From assembly GCA_027669525.1 (NCBI GenBank), contig JAQEDJ010000005.1, positions 1 to 64,000 on the forward strand: a stretch of 64,000 nt of DNA, in the 5' to 3' direction. Shown in pieces: positions 10,133 to 19,984 of the stretch (the stretch's first letter is position 1; every line of letters starts with the position of its first letter). The notes beneath the pieces were generated by a model that searched no databases, was not told where the DNA came from, and was given only the letters and a program-made list of their open reading frames with translations. Made by a program: the position numbers and the translations under genes. The DNA is from Coriobacteriaceae bacterium AM48-5. GTDB taxonomy: Bacteria; Actinomycetota; Coriobacteriia; Coriobacteriales; Coriobacteriaceae.

Positions 10133-10245
10133 TCGCGACCCCAATCTCTGCTTCATTCGTGCCGCCGTGGCGTCCGGGTTCGCCCAGATGCTGCGGCGGC
10201 GCTATACTTATGCAGTTTGAAATGCTTGTACCAAAAGGAGCTGTC

Positions 10246-11322
<1,077 letters not shown>

Positions 11323-11333
11323 GGACGACGCAT

Positions 11334-11717
11334 ATGTTTAAATACGGCAAAAAAGCTGGCTACATGGGTATTGCGTTGCTCGTACTTGCGGTGATTCCGC
11401 TGGTGGTTGCAGCGTGTGTTATCCCAAACATTGGTCCCGAGGTGGCAACAAAGTTTAATGCCGCCGGCGAGGCGACGCGCTGGGGCAAGAGCTACGAGCT
11501 GCTGGCACTGCCGGTGCTCAACCTGCTGCTAAGCGTGGCGACGTACTTTACGGCGGGACGCCAAGCTAAAAACAATGATGACTCCGCCGCCATGGCGCGC
11601 ATCGTGTGCGAGCGCTACCTGCGAAACGGCTGCATCACGGGTGTGTTTCTCAACGTAATCAACGTCTACTTTATGTATTCGGCGATTACCGGAACGGGCT
11701 TTGGCCTTGGTTTCTAG
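11334..11717 (+). CDS. DUF1648/SdpI-like small membrane protein
   Basis: A 127-residue protein with three hydrophobic segments (about 11-32, 55-73, 102-122). The first loop, IGPEVATKFNAAGEATRWG, matches the DUF1648 pattern in which an IP..W/F-x-AxGxx.xxG motif follows the first membrane helix, as in SdpI-type immunity proteins. It starts 11 bases after ychF and is probably co-transcribed. No direct evidence of an immunity role is visible. Confidence 0.75.
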   Translation: MFKYGKKAGYMGIALLVLAVIPLVVAACVIPNIGPEVATKFNAAGEATRWGKSYELLALPVLNLLLSVATYFTAGRQAKNNDDSAAMARIVCERYLRNGCITGVFLNVINVYFMYSAITGTGFGLGF

Positions 11718-11726
11718 CTTGTCCTT

Positions 11727-12116
11727 TTAGGCAACGAGCCTGCACATATATTCAATGGCTGCTGCGAGGCCGCCGCTCGATCGTGGTTTAAAGACCATGT
11801 CGGCGGCGGTCTCGTTTTCGTATCCGGCGCCACGAAGGGCGAGTGCGATGCCGGCTTCCAGGAGAAGGGGCAGACCGCGTTGGCTGGTTGCGATTACGGC
11901 AGCCTGATTGAGCGAGCAGCTGTGCGCTTGGCATTGGATGGCAAGTTCACCTTGCGCCGGGCAAGGGGTCAGAACGGCGGCGACGCGACTTGATAGCAAT
12001 GCAAATGCTGTGCGCTCATCGGGCGAAAGGCATTCGGCTTCAACGACGACAAGCTTGGGCGGTGCACTGTTTGTGCGAAGCGTGGCTGGGTACGTGCGGA
12101 CCGAAGAACCCGACAT
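11727..12116 (-). CDS. Hypothetical protein divergent from an XRE regulator
   Basis: An intact 129-residue ORF with a good ribosome binding site (AGGAG, 8 bases before the ATG). It contains three Cys, no membrane segment and no motif I recognise. The C-terminal half, AGIALALRGAGYENETAADM, looks amphipathic and helical. It is divergently paired with the 72-residue XRE regulator at 12193 across a perfect 24-bp palindrome, so the two are probably a co-regulated unit, possibly a regulator and its target. Confidence 0.6.
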   Translation of the reverse strand: MSGSSVRTYPATLRTNSAPPKLVVVEAECLSPDERTAFALLSSRVAAVLTPCPAQGELAIQCQAHSCSLNQAAVIATSQRGLPLLLEAGIALALRGAGYENETAADMVFKPRSSGGLAAAIEYMCRLVA

Positions 12117-12139
12117 AGAAAACTCCTGTGTATTCGGGA

Positions 12140-12163
12140 AAACGTAAACTATAGTTTACGTTT
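12140..12163. promoter_or_regulatory. Perfect 24-bp palindromic operator
   Basis: AAACGTAAACTA at 12140-12151 is followed directly by its exact complement at 12152-12163. It lies in the 76-base gap between the divergent XRE gene and the 129-residue gene, the expected place for an autoregulatory XRE operator. Confidence 0.8.
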
Positions 12164-12192
12164 ATGTTCGGCTCCATTTCAAACTCGGCTGC

Positions 12193-12411
12193 ATGGACGA
12201 ACGTGCGAAACAGATTCTTGGCAGGCGGGTCGAAGAGACGCGCAGAGACCTTGGTATCTCCAAGGTTGATTTTTGTGTGGCGACAGGAATCAGCCGACCC
12301 TACCTCGACCGAATCGAAGATGGGACGGCAAATTTCACGCTCAAGGTTCTATTTAAGATCGCGCCCGCCCTTGGCATGACGGTGTCAGAGCTTCTCGAGG
12401 GTATCGAATAG
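12193..12411 (+). CDS. Small XRE-family helix-turn-helix regulator
   Basis: A 72-residue protein consisting of one Cro/CI-type HTH. The recognition region is LGISKVDFCVATGISRPYLD and the next helix is FTLKVLFKIAPALGMTVSEL. It has no additional domain, as in antitoxin-like or phage-derived repressors. It lies 29 bases downstream of the palindrome at 12140, which it probably binds. It is followed by the convergent end of ansA. Confidence 0.85.
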   Translation: MDERAKQILGRRVEETRRDLGISKVDFCVATGISRPYLDRIEDGTANFTLKVLFKIAPALGMTVSELLEGIE

Positions 12412-12433
12412 GGGATACCCGTCGATAACTGAA

Positions 12434-13445
12434 TTACGCCATCGGGACGCGGTCGTGGTTGACTTGGCTGTAGAACAGGCGCTGAATCTCGGCCGCATCA
12501 CGTGACTGGCCGAGTGCCCACATGGTCTTGGCCACGAGCGTCTCGGTGGTCATATCGTCGCCGCGCAAAATACCCGGATGATCGGCGTAGGCACGGCCGA
12601 CCTCATAAACACCCAGGTCAAGGCCCTCTTCGGGAACCTGTGTGGTCATTACGACAGTGCGACCCGAGTTGACCCAGCGGAAAATCGCCTCTTGGAACGA
12701 CTCGCCCGACTCGCCAAACTCGGGGATACCGCCAATGCCAAAGGTCTCCAGGATTACAGCATCGTAGCTGTCGGCAAGGGCGTCCAGGATACCCGGGTTC
12801 ACGCCAGGCGTTAGCTTAAGGACAAATACGCGCGGGTCGATGCTGTCGTAGAAACGCACCGGGTTTTCGCCCTGATGCGTGCCGTGAAGCCCGTTGCGCA
12901 CGATGCGGTCGTTGCGGATATAGGCGATGGGCGGATAGTTGACGCTAATGAACGCGTTAAAGCTCATGGTGCGCTGTTTGCGGGCGCGCGTGCCGGCAAT
13001 GGCTACGCCGCCAAACACGATTGAGACGTCGTGCGAGTGCTCGTCGAGCGCATAGAGCAGGCTCTGGTACAGGTTGAGCTTGGCGTCGGTAAAAGGGTTG
13101 CCATGGGCTTTTGCGAGCCGGTGAGCACGATGGGCTTGGGGCTGTCCTGAATCAGGTAGGAAAGCGCCGCCGCGGTGTAGCTCATGGTGTCGGTGCCGTG
13201 CAGAATCACGAAGCCGTCGTGGTCGGCATAACCCTCGACGATGACGTCGCGGATACGCATCCAGTCACTGGGACGCATATTGGTGCTGTCGATGTTCATG
13301 GGCTGCACGACGTCGAGCTCGCAGAGGCCGAGATCTCGGGGACGCTCTGGGCGAGCTCCTCACCGGTCAGGGCGGGGGAGAGGCCGTTGCCGTCCTCGGT
13401 CGATGCGATGGTGCCGCCCGTGGCGATGAGAAGGATGCGCTTCAT
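12434..13445 (-). CDS. ansA: Type I L-asparaginase (two frameshifts)
   Basis: Cytosolic asparaginase converting L-Asn to Asp and ammonia, about 337 residues. The N-terminus MKRILLIATGGTIAS carries the first catalytic Thr and HGTDTMSYTAAAL carries the second Thr/Asp pair. The C-terminal domain reads DAVILETFGIGGIPE. Deletions near 13310 and 13100 split it into three frames. I choose the ATG at 13445 because it directly precedes the family-diagnostic ATGGTIAS. It is divergent from guaA; both belong to nitrogen/purine metabolism but share no visible regulatory site. Confidence 0.9.
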
Positions 13446-13712
13446 GCTGGTATTCCTATCGTATTTGCCGCCGCAGAGGCGGAGTCGTTCGGCAGTATTG
13501 TGGCACAGGGCGTCCAATGTTCAAACGTATTACATCATCTGTAACGTTTGGTAACACTCCAATTGCCGTCAAATAGGGGCCCAGGTCGTGCGTTTGCCGT
13601 GCGCTGATGGCTGCGAGGGACGAGAAACCCCATATAACGTGTACACTATGAAAGTTATTTTCGTTCATTCACGCGGGTGGGCACCGGCTCCCCGCCAACA
13701 GGAGGGGAAACC

Positions 13713-15310
13713 ATGGATCAAAAGGCTTCCGCAAAGGTCCTCGTACTCGACTTTGGTGCGCAGTACGGTCAGCTCATTGCCCGTCGCGTCCGCGACCTCA
13801 ACGTGTATTCCGAGATCGTTCCCTGCGACATCTCGGCCGATGAGATTCGCGAGATGAACGCCTCTGCGCTCATCCTTTCTGGCGGCCCGGCCTCCGTGTA
13901 CGCTGAGGACGCTCCGTCCATCGATCCCGCCATCTTTGACCTTGGCCTTCCCGTCCTGGGCTTTTGCTACGGCCATCAGATCACGGCTGTGACGCTCGGC
14001 GGCAAGGTCGGCCACTCCGAGGTGGGCGAGTACGGCCGCGCCACCATCACGCGCACGGCTGGCGCCAAGCTCTTTAACTCCACGCCCATGGAGCAGACCG
14101 TGTGGATGAGCCACCGCGACGCCGTGTCCGAGGTGCCCGAGGGCTTTACCGTTACCGCCAGCACCGACGTGTGCCCGGTTGCCGCCATGGAATGCGTCGA
14201 GCGCAAGATCTTCACCACGCAGTTCCACCCCGAGGTCAAGCACTCCGAGTACGGTCAGCAGCTGCTGAGCAACTTCCTGTTTGAGATCTGCGGCCTGGAG
14301 CCCAACTGGAGCATGGACAACCTGGTCGAGACCATGACGGCTGAGTTCCGCGAGAAGGTCGGCGACGACCGCGTGATTCTGGCCCTGTCCGGTGGCGTCG
14401 ACTCCTCCGTCGTGGCTGCGCTGGCCGCCCGCGCGTGGGCAAGCAGATGACCTGCGTGTTCATCAACCACGGCCTGCTGCGCAAGGGCGAGCCCGAGCAG
14501 GTGGAGGAGGTCTTCACCAAGCAGTTTGACGTCGACTTTATCCACGTCCACGCCGAGGACCGCTACGCCGAGCTTCTGGCCGGCGTGACCGAGCCCGAGG
14601 AGAAGCGCCGCATCATCGGCACGCAGTTCTGGAAAGAGTTCTTCGCGGTCGCCCAGCAGCTCGAGTGCGACGGCAAGCCGGTCAAGTACCTGGCTCAGGG
14701 CACCATCTACCCCGACATCATCGAGTCCGGCGCGCGCAAGACGGGCGGCAAGACGGCCACCATCAAGAGCCACCACAACCTGATCCCGTTCCCCGAGGGC
14801 GTGCACTTCGACCTTATCGAGCCGCTCGACCACTTCTTTAAGGACGAGGTCCGTGCACTTGGTCTGGCGCTGGGCCTGCCGGGTAACATCGTGTTCCGCC
14901 AGCCTTTCCCGGGCCCGGGTCTGGCCATCCGCATCATCGGCGCGGTCGACAAGGAGAAGCTCGAGATCCTCAAGAATGCCGACGCCATCGTGCGCGAGGA
15001 GCTCGACGCCTATAACCAGCGTCTGTTTGAGCAGACCGGCGAGCGCAACTCCGAGCATAGCTGCTGGCAGTATTTCGCCGTCCTGCCCGACATTAAGTCC
15101 GTCGGCGTTATGGGCGACGAGCGCACCTACCAGCGCCCAATTATCCTGCGTGCCGTCGAGTCCAGCGATGCCATGACCGCCGACTGGGCCAAGCTGCCCT
15201 ACGACGTGCTGGCCCGCATTTCCGGCCGCATCGTTGCCGAGGTCCCCGGTGCCAACCGCGTGTGCTACGACATCACGTCCAAGCCGCCGGCGACGATCGA
15301 GTGGGAGTAG
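13713..15310 (+). CDS. guaA: GMP synthase (glutamine-hydrolysing), one frameshift
   Basis: Converts XMP to GMP using ATP and glutamine, about 532 residues once repaired. The N-terminal class I amidotransferase has nucleophile Cys in GFCYGHQ and His/Glu in QFHPEV. The ATP-pyrophosphatase domain has the P-loop [13 protein letters not shown]. The C-terminal dimerisation domain ends [10 protein letters not shown] base is missing near 14433 (GCGCG where GCGCGG restores the frame). The start at 13713 follows AGGAGGGGA. The N-terminal fusion contrasts with the stand-alone synthetase domain gene at 37400. Confidence 0.95.
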
Positions 15311-15355
15311 CCGAGGGTCTAATACGGCACGTCACAAAAGGTAGTGAATAGCAAT

Positions 15356-15392
15356 GAAGCCCCAGGTAGAATTGGCTATCTGGGGCTTCTTC
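15356..15392 (+). terminator. Terminator after guaA
   Basis: A 14-bp stem with one mismatch, GAAGCCCCAGGTAG (15356-15369) with CTATCTGGGGCTTC (15376-15389), followed by a short T run. Confidence 0.8.
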
Positions 15393-15754
15393 ATGCAACG
15401 TCGCGATGCGCTCCATAACGCTCTATTTGGGGAATTTAGTTCAGGCAATGAAGACGGGCACATGAACGCAGAAAGGACGGCACGAGGCCCACTTGAATCC
15501 TCGACACTCATCCGCATTATCGTTGCCCCAATGCCCTCTGCATCAAGCGAGGTCGGCGGTTAAGCAACGGCTCGGCGAGTGTTATTTTGAGAGCTACGCG
15601 CATCTAAGGCGAGTTTTCGTGGTAAAAACTACTTGCCGGAAGCCGCGGCTTTCAGAGTACGGCTTACGTGCACGTTTAACCTCCGTGGGCGACGGGGTGC
15701 CGCAAGGCGTAGAGTATCGCTCACCTGTAGGGGCAGCGTCGCTTTAGGACCGAG
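15393..15754. other. Non-coding or degraded stretch
   Basis: About 360 bases between the guaA terminator and a gene remnant. Short open frames exist on both strands, but none has a ribosome binding site, codon bias or recognisable motif. I see no RNA gene. It is the left edge of the accessory island. Confidence 0.4.
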
Positions 15755-15916
15755 GGTTCGGCCTACTACGAGACGCCCCAGCGCATCATCGACGGCAACA
15801 CCAAGCGCATTGTCTCCGAGTGTCAGGCGTACCTCGACCGCTACGAGCGCGAGGGAAGGCCTCGCTTTGCCGTCGACATCGACCGCATCGTGGGGCTGCT
15901 GGAGGGCGAGAAGTAG
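15755..15916 (+). pseudogene. 3' remnant of an unidentified gene
   Basis: The last 53 codons of a reading frame with the high-GC codon bias of real genes here (contains YYETPQRIIDGNTKRIVSEC and ends DRIVGLLEGEK). It has no start or upstream coding sequence and is followed by its own terminator at 15941. I do not recognise the family. It looks like the tail of a gene whose 5' part was lost. Confidence 0.45.
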
Positions 15917-15940
15917 GGCACCTCGGCTCAGTCTCGAGCC

Positions 15941-15963
15941 ATGCGGAGTCGCTCCGCATTTTT
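15941..15963 (+). terminator. Terminator of the gene remnant
   Basis: An 8-bp stem ATGCGGAG/CTCCGCAT with a 3-base loop and a T5 tail. Its presence supports the remnant upstream being a true gene end. Confidence 0.75.
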
Positions 15964-16124
15964 GAACGCCGCGTGTGCGTCCCAAATACTTGAGAAACAA
16001 ACTGTGAAGTGCAGTGGCGCGCCCGTGCCCGTGCATGGCCGTCACCATCAGCGTCTACGCGGCGTCGGCTTCAAGTGGAACTGGCACCGCTGCTGTATAT
16101 GGTTTGCCTTGCTGCAAATGGCGA

Positions 16125-16541
16125 TCAATGCCCACGATGCTTCTGCTTGCGCTTCAGCTTTCGCTGCTCGAAGCGCGCCTCCGCCTCATCCGCGCGACGC
16201 TGGCTTCTTGCTTGAGCCGACTCCCGCTTCATCGCTTCCCGCTGTGCCGCGAGAGCCTGCTGCGCCTTGGTGCTCATCGCTGGCTGCTTGAGGCTTTCGC
16301 CGCCTCGCGAGCGCGCCGCTTGGGGTTCTTCGCGGGCTTGCTTGCCTCAGCCGGTTTGCCATCGAAGAACGAGAGCTTCTCCCATTGCCGGCAACGAATT
16401 GCAGAATCTCCTCATCGGACGCTCCGCGCCGAAGACGATGCGGGCGACGCCGTACCTTCCGTCCTCGACATGCTCCGCCAGCCCGACCCAGAATTGGCCG
16501 TCGTGATATACGGCCAGGGTGGACGACACGCTGATCTGCAT
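16125..16541 (-). CDS. yjdF: YjdF family protein (DUF2992), frameshifted
   Basis: About 139 residues once three one-base deletions (near 16433, 16392, 16285) are repaired. The N-terminus MQISVSSTLAVYHDGQFWVG and following GRYGVARIVFGAE...SDEEILQFV match the DUF2992 core. Next come the NPKRRAREAAK stretch and a highly basic tail ending RKQKHRGH, typical of YjdF. The ATG at 16541 is preceded by AAAGGAGG. YjdF's function is not known; in Firmicutes it is controlled by the yjdF riboswitch, which binds aza-aromatic compounds. A structured leader is present here too. Confidence 0.8.
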
Positions 16542-16583
16542 GGTTGGTTCCTCCTTTATGTAGATGACCATGCAGAGAAGGGA

Positions 16584-16668
16584 CAACCAAGGAGGCAGGT
16601 TACTGATGCGGACTCCCGCACGCCCACGACTACCCGACGGGGACTGTGTTTTCATCTCTGGTGGTTGG
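16584..16668 (-). promoter_or_regulatory. Candidate yjdF riboswitch leader
   Basis: Between a -10-like TACAAT (complement of 16669-16674) and the yjdF ribosome binding site, the minus strand can form a closing helix (CCAACCA at 16662-16668 with TGGTTG at 16584-16589). Inside it is a TGCGG-GAGT-CCGCA hairpin and a GGGT/ACCT pairing. Position ahead of yjdF is the main argument; I could not score it against the yjdF covariance model. Confidence 0.45.
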
Positions 16669-16725
16669 ATTGTAGCATGAACGAATGCGCATTGACCTCG
16701 CTGCCGGCATGCTGTGACTGGTCGA

Positions 16726-16938
16726 GGGTTTTACCAGGAATGGGGAAAGCCGGCACAGGAGCTGCGCCCGGGCGATGTGGTCAACATCGCCCCGGGGGTG
16801 AAGCATTGACACGGAGCCGCGCCCGACGGCTGGTTCTCCCATCTCGCGCTGGAGGTTCCGGACGAGGAGACCTTCAACGAGTGGCTGGAGCCCGTGGACG
16901 ACGAGGAATACCTCAAAGCGACTAACAAGAAGGCTTAA
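16726..16938 (+). pseudogene. Cupin-domain protein remnant
   Basis: An open frame from 16726 encodes a cupin C-terminus: YQEWGKPAQELRPGDVVNIA, then PGVKH, a TGA stop, HGAAPDGWFSHLALEVP, and ending LKATNKKA. The stop replaces the Trp of the usual HWHG metal motif (TGG to TGA). The 5' half, including a start, is absent. Resembles the cupin domain found with carboxymuconolactone decarboxylase-like proteins. Truncation plus the in-frame stop indicate a genuine pseudogene. Confidence 0.7.
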
Positions 16939-17252
16939 GCACCGTCTCCTGCCCGCGCCGCAGCGAGCAGTGTGCTCAAATCGGCCTGAATCGCCTCCGC
17001 CTTGCTCCCGAGCTGCAGTGGGGCCGAGTCGCCCGAGATGTTTACGCTCAGCAGGTGCGCATCTGGCAGCTTTGCGGTCATGCTCCAGAACGGGAGTGTG
17101 ATGATGCCAGGGGTCATCTCGCCCCCGCCGAGCTCCAGCAGCAGCACACGGCCAGCTCCGCGCTCGTGCACGAAGCGCTCGTATCGTCCGAGGCTCTCGC
17201 GCCATGTCGCACCCTGCAGAAACGTGTCGTCGCGCACCCACGGTACAAGATA
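16935..17252 (-). pseudogene. Sirtuin gene 3' remnant (copy 1 of sirB)
   Basis: About 105 codons almost identical in DNA to the end of the complete sirtuin gene at 19985-20833. From LVPWVRDDTFLQGA it runs through RVLLLELGGGEMTPGIITLP to NISGDSAPLQLGSKAEA. Homology starts abruptly at about 17252, where the Zn-finger and Rossmann parts should precede it. It is the left end of a degraded duplicate of the TetR/three-sirtuin locus, the rest being replaced by the radical SAM pair. Confidence 0.8.
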
Positions 17253-17481
17253 CTGGTTTTCCGTGCGAAAACGCTCATGCCGCTAAATTGAGCGACCGCC
17301 TGTACTGCAGCGGGATCATCCGTCCGAGCGATCCCTTAATCCGTCGCCCGTTGCGCCAATCGGCAGAAGCCACGCGTGGACGCTAATCGCTCGAGCGAAT
17401 CGTCGTCGGTTTCCGTTTAACGATTTCTTTTTCCGCTATTATCCGACCCTCGGACTTCCTCGTGATAGAAGTAGTCCACGA

Positions 17482-18324
17482 TCACCGGATGCCCTGGGGG
17501 ACTCTGCCATAAGGCATTTCGTTGTCCACAAAGGGGCAATCGTACTTCTTGGCCATTTCCTCGGCTTTTACTTCAAGCGCTTCAAAATAGCTACGGTTGC
17601 GCTTGTTATAGATCTCATCGTAAAGCGGTACGAGATCGGGATGTTTCTCGGCGATATAATCCAGGATCGCTTTTTTGAAACCACCCCGAAGATTGAGATT
17701 TTCGAGCCAAAACAAATCGCACCGATCCTTTACTCGCTCAAAAATCATCTCAAAATCCGTGATGCCGGGAAATACCGGGGACACGAAGCAGACCGTACGG
17801 ATACCTTCGTCATACACCTGCTTCATAGCAGCGATACGACGCTCGATGCTCGACGCGGAGTCCATATCGTTCTTGAAGTTCTCATCCAGCGTGTTGATCG
17901 ACCATGAAACGGTCACTCGTCCAAGCTTCTTCAGCAGATCGATATCCCGCACCACAAGATCGGACTTTGTGCAGATCAGAATATCCGCATCGCTGCCAAT
18001 CAGCTGCTCCAGGAGTTTCCTGGTATTCCCGAATCGCTCCTCCTGTGGATTGTAGCCATCCGTCACAGAACCGATAACCACCCGCTGTCCAGCGTATTTC
18101 TTCGGATTCTTGATTTCCGGCCAATTCTTCACATCAAGAAAGGTGCCCCATTCCTCCTTGTGTCCGGTAAAGCGCTTCATAAAGGAGGCATAGCAATACT
18201 TGCAGGCATGCGTGCAGCCTACATAGGGATTGACCGAGTAGCCGCCTACCGGCAGGCTGGACTTGGTCATGATGTTCTTTGCTTCCACCTCATTGATGAG
18301 GATTCCATCGATCACTTCCGCCAT
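17482..18324 (-). CDS. SPL-like radical SAM protein (radical SAM mobile pair protein B type)
   Basis: 280 residues from MAEVIDGIL. The [4Fe-4S]/SAM triad is C37, C41, C44 (CTHACKYCYAS), followed by GSVTDGYNPQEE and an rSAM barrel as in spore photoproduct lyase-like proteins. It overlaps the end of the upstream radical SAM gene by 13 bases, so they are translated together. GC content and codon use are visibly lower than the neighbours (many AAA, GAT, TTT), indicating transfer. It matches what I know of the 'radical SAM mobile pair' family, a two-gene unit of unknown function; its usual MarR partner is not seen. Confidence 0.75.
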   Translation of the reverse strand: MAEVIDGILINEVEAKNIMTKSSLPVGGYSVNPYVGCTHACKYCYASFMKRFTGHKEEWGTFLDVKNWPEIKNPKKYAGQRVVIGSVTDGYNPQEERFGNTRKLLEQLIGSDADILICTKSDLVVRDIDLLKKLGRVTVSWSINTLDENFKNDMDSASSIERRIAAMKQVYDEGIRTVCFVSPVFPGITDFEMIFERVKDRCDLFWLENLNLRGGFKKAILDYIAEKHPDLVPLYDEIYNKRNRSYFEALEVKAEEMAKKYDCPFVDNEMPYGRVPQGIR

Positions 18325-19001
18325 GTTCTCTGCACCTCCAGCACTCTTTCTAATTCTTCCGGCAATTCCTGAATCATGTTTTCGTCCCCTATGACAGAGA
18401 CGAGGTCTTCCTTCATAAACATTGGAATGCCAAGCGCGTGCGCCTGGTCCGTCAAAGACCATGCCCACTCCGGTTCCGTATGAACCTTCCTGCTCTGCGC
18501 CCCGGTTATGGTACCGACGACGATCCAGTTGATTCCGGAAAGGTCGACCGTACCGGGATCGTCGAATAGCGGCTCAAAAGTAACGAAGAAGTGATTTGCT
18601 TTGACGTTTTCCCGAAGGGCGTCGATACGCCACAGCTCCGCTCTCCTCGTCACCGTAACGCCGAACCATGCGTTTTCCAGGTCGGTATCTAAATCCAGCA
18701 AATCGGGTCTCTTGGTCAGGAACAGGAACTGATGCTGTGGATTCTCATGGATCTTTGCAAATACCTCGTCTCGCCATTCCGGCTTCCACCCGGAGAGATC
18801 GCTCATGCCGGTAAGGAGAAAGTTCTGCGGGCGTTTCTTTTCCATCATCTTGAGCTTGCTCGGGAAGAACGCAGGATCAGCGAAGTCGTCAATCATATGC
18901 CAACGTTTCACATTGTTACGGGCATAGCAATATGGACACCCCACCGTGCAGCCGATGACGATATTCATATTTTGAATCTGATTTTTGATGCAGATGCTCA
19001 T
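18312..19001 (-). CDS. DUF5131-like radical SAM protein (radical SAM mobile pair protein A type)
   Basis: 229 residues. The cluster motif is C18-x3-C22-x2-C25 (CTVGCPYCYARN), followed by NFLLTGMSDLSGWKPEWRDE, FLFLTKRPDLLD, the WFGVTVTRRAE strand and NWIVVGTITGAQSRKV, as in DUF5131/phage Gp37-like rSAM proteins. Its ATGA start overlaps the stop of the truncated sirtuin ORF, so it is translationally coupled to it and driven from the sirtuin promoter. Lower-GC codon use than surroundings supports horizontal acquisition. Confidence 0.75.
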   Translation of the reverse strand: MSICIKNQIQNMNIVIGCTVGCPYCYARNNVKRWHMIDDFADPAFFPSKLKMMEKKRPQNFLLTGMSDLSGWKPEWRDEVFAKIHENPQHQFLFLTKRPDLLDLDTDLENAWFGVTVTRRAELWRIDALRENVKANHFFVTFEPLFDDPGTVDLSGINWIVVGTITGAQSRKVHTEPEWAWSLTDQAHALGIPMFMKEDLVSVIGDENMIQELPEELERVLEVQRTWRK

Positions 19002-19198
19002 AACGCCTGCCTACCTGCCTCTCCCGTAAACACGCAATCAGCCTCCCCCACCTTGCGGGCAAAAGCCTCGATATCTTGCTTGCAAGCAGCAGGCTCGCAA
19101 TCGCTCAAATCGTATGACGTGCCGCCGTTTCGATAGACGGCCCGATGGGAAAACGATCGGTTGACAAGCCCGATGCCGAGCTTCTCGTACAGGGTCAT
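18998..19198 (-). pseudogene. Sirtuin gene 5' remnant (copy 1 of sirA)
   Basis: 66 codons matching the N-terminus of the intact sirtuin at 22486: MTLYEKLGIGLVNRSFSHRA aligns with VTLYEQLVVELTNRSFSLQA, continuing to EADCVFTGEAG where the NAD-binding glycine loop should begin. There it breaks into RQAL and a stop that overlaps the radical SAM start (ATGA). The ribosome binding site and TetR-facing promoter remain, so a 66-residue peptide and the radical SAM pair are probably expressed from it. Confidence 0.8.
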
Positions 19199-19210
19199 CC
19201 GTGCTCCCTT

Positions 19211-19246
19211 TCAGCTAAAATAAACAGGTGTCTATAAACAGTATCC
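19211..19246. promoter_or_regulatory. Conserved TetR operator/promoter region, copy 1
   Basis: TCAGCTAAAATAAACAGG and following TGTCTATAAACAGTATCC are nearly identical to 22500-22535 in the other copy. Both lie in the gap between a TetR gene and a divergent sirtuin gene. AACAGGTGTCTATAAA is the shared core. Confidence 0.55.
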
Positions 19247-19341
19247 TTGTTGATTTTCGCAGGGGCAATGAACAAACGCGTGCACCTGTCGATAAACGAA
19301 CAGCTACTGGACATTGTCAAACGACTCAGATTGGAGAGGCG

Positions 19342-19901
19342 ATGGGAGAAACCAAGATCGACCGCCGGCGGCGCTACACCCTCTCGGTCATACAGGAGGC
19401 GTTCTTCGCGCTGCTGGCCGAGGTCGGCTTCGCGAAGATGACGGTGGCGGACATCTGCCGCCGCGCCGAGATCAACCGGGGAACGTTCTATCTGCATTAC
19501 GAGGATAAGTACGCGCTGCTCGATGCGCTTGTCGACGAGGCATTGGCAGCGGCTCCCCCGCTTGAGGGGGTTGAATCGGCAACGCTTTGCCAGCGTCCGC
19601 CGGCAGACGACGATTATCGCCTGCTTTATTCGGACAGCGACGCATACGCTCGCGTAGCCCAGCGCGTCATAGAACGCGGAGCGGAGCAGATGGTTCCCTG
19701 GGTCATGGAGAAAACAGGCTTTCACGCGAAGACGCCTTCCTGCTCTTCGTCCACAACGTCCAGGGCAATCTGGCCGTCAACCGCCTGCTTGGCTGGAGAC
19801 GAGGCCCCGAGTTCGCCCATGCCCAGGAGCTGCTCAACGCCTATTCCGAAGGGGGCTTACTGGCGGTATCCGCTCTTCGCGATTCCGATAACCCATCGTG
19901 A
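19342..19901 (+). CDS. TetR/AcrR family regulator, copy 1 (frameshifted)
   Basis: About 186 residues. A short basic start, ETKIDRRRRYTLSVI, leads into the N-terminal HTH FAKMTVADICRRAEINRGTF followed by YLHYEDKYALLDALVDEAL. The C-terminal ligand-binding part ends VHNVQGNLAVNRLLGWRRGP...ALRDSDNPS. A T is missing near 19717 (TTT for TTTT), the same position as in copy 2. It is divergent from the sirtuin remnant/radical SAM unit and likely represses it. Confidence 0.82.
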
Positions 19902-19984
19902 CCTGCGATTCAGGAATACCAGCCTCCGAGCCCTCTCGTTCGGAGGCTGCGGCTAAAACCTCATTGCGCGTCTACCGCTCCGCG

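Noticed and set aside
13446..13712. Possible purine riboswitch upstream of guaA
   Set aside because: No three-way junction core or conserved loop sequences of the purine class are visible; only a short GC hairpin (GCGGG...CCCGC) near the ribosome binding site.
15354..15563. 69-codon ORF after guaA
   Set aside because: It begins inside the guaA terminator stem and has no ribosome binding site or codon bias.
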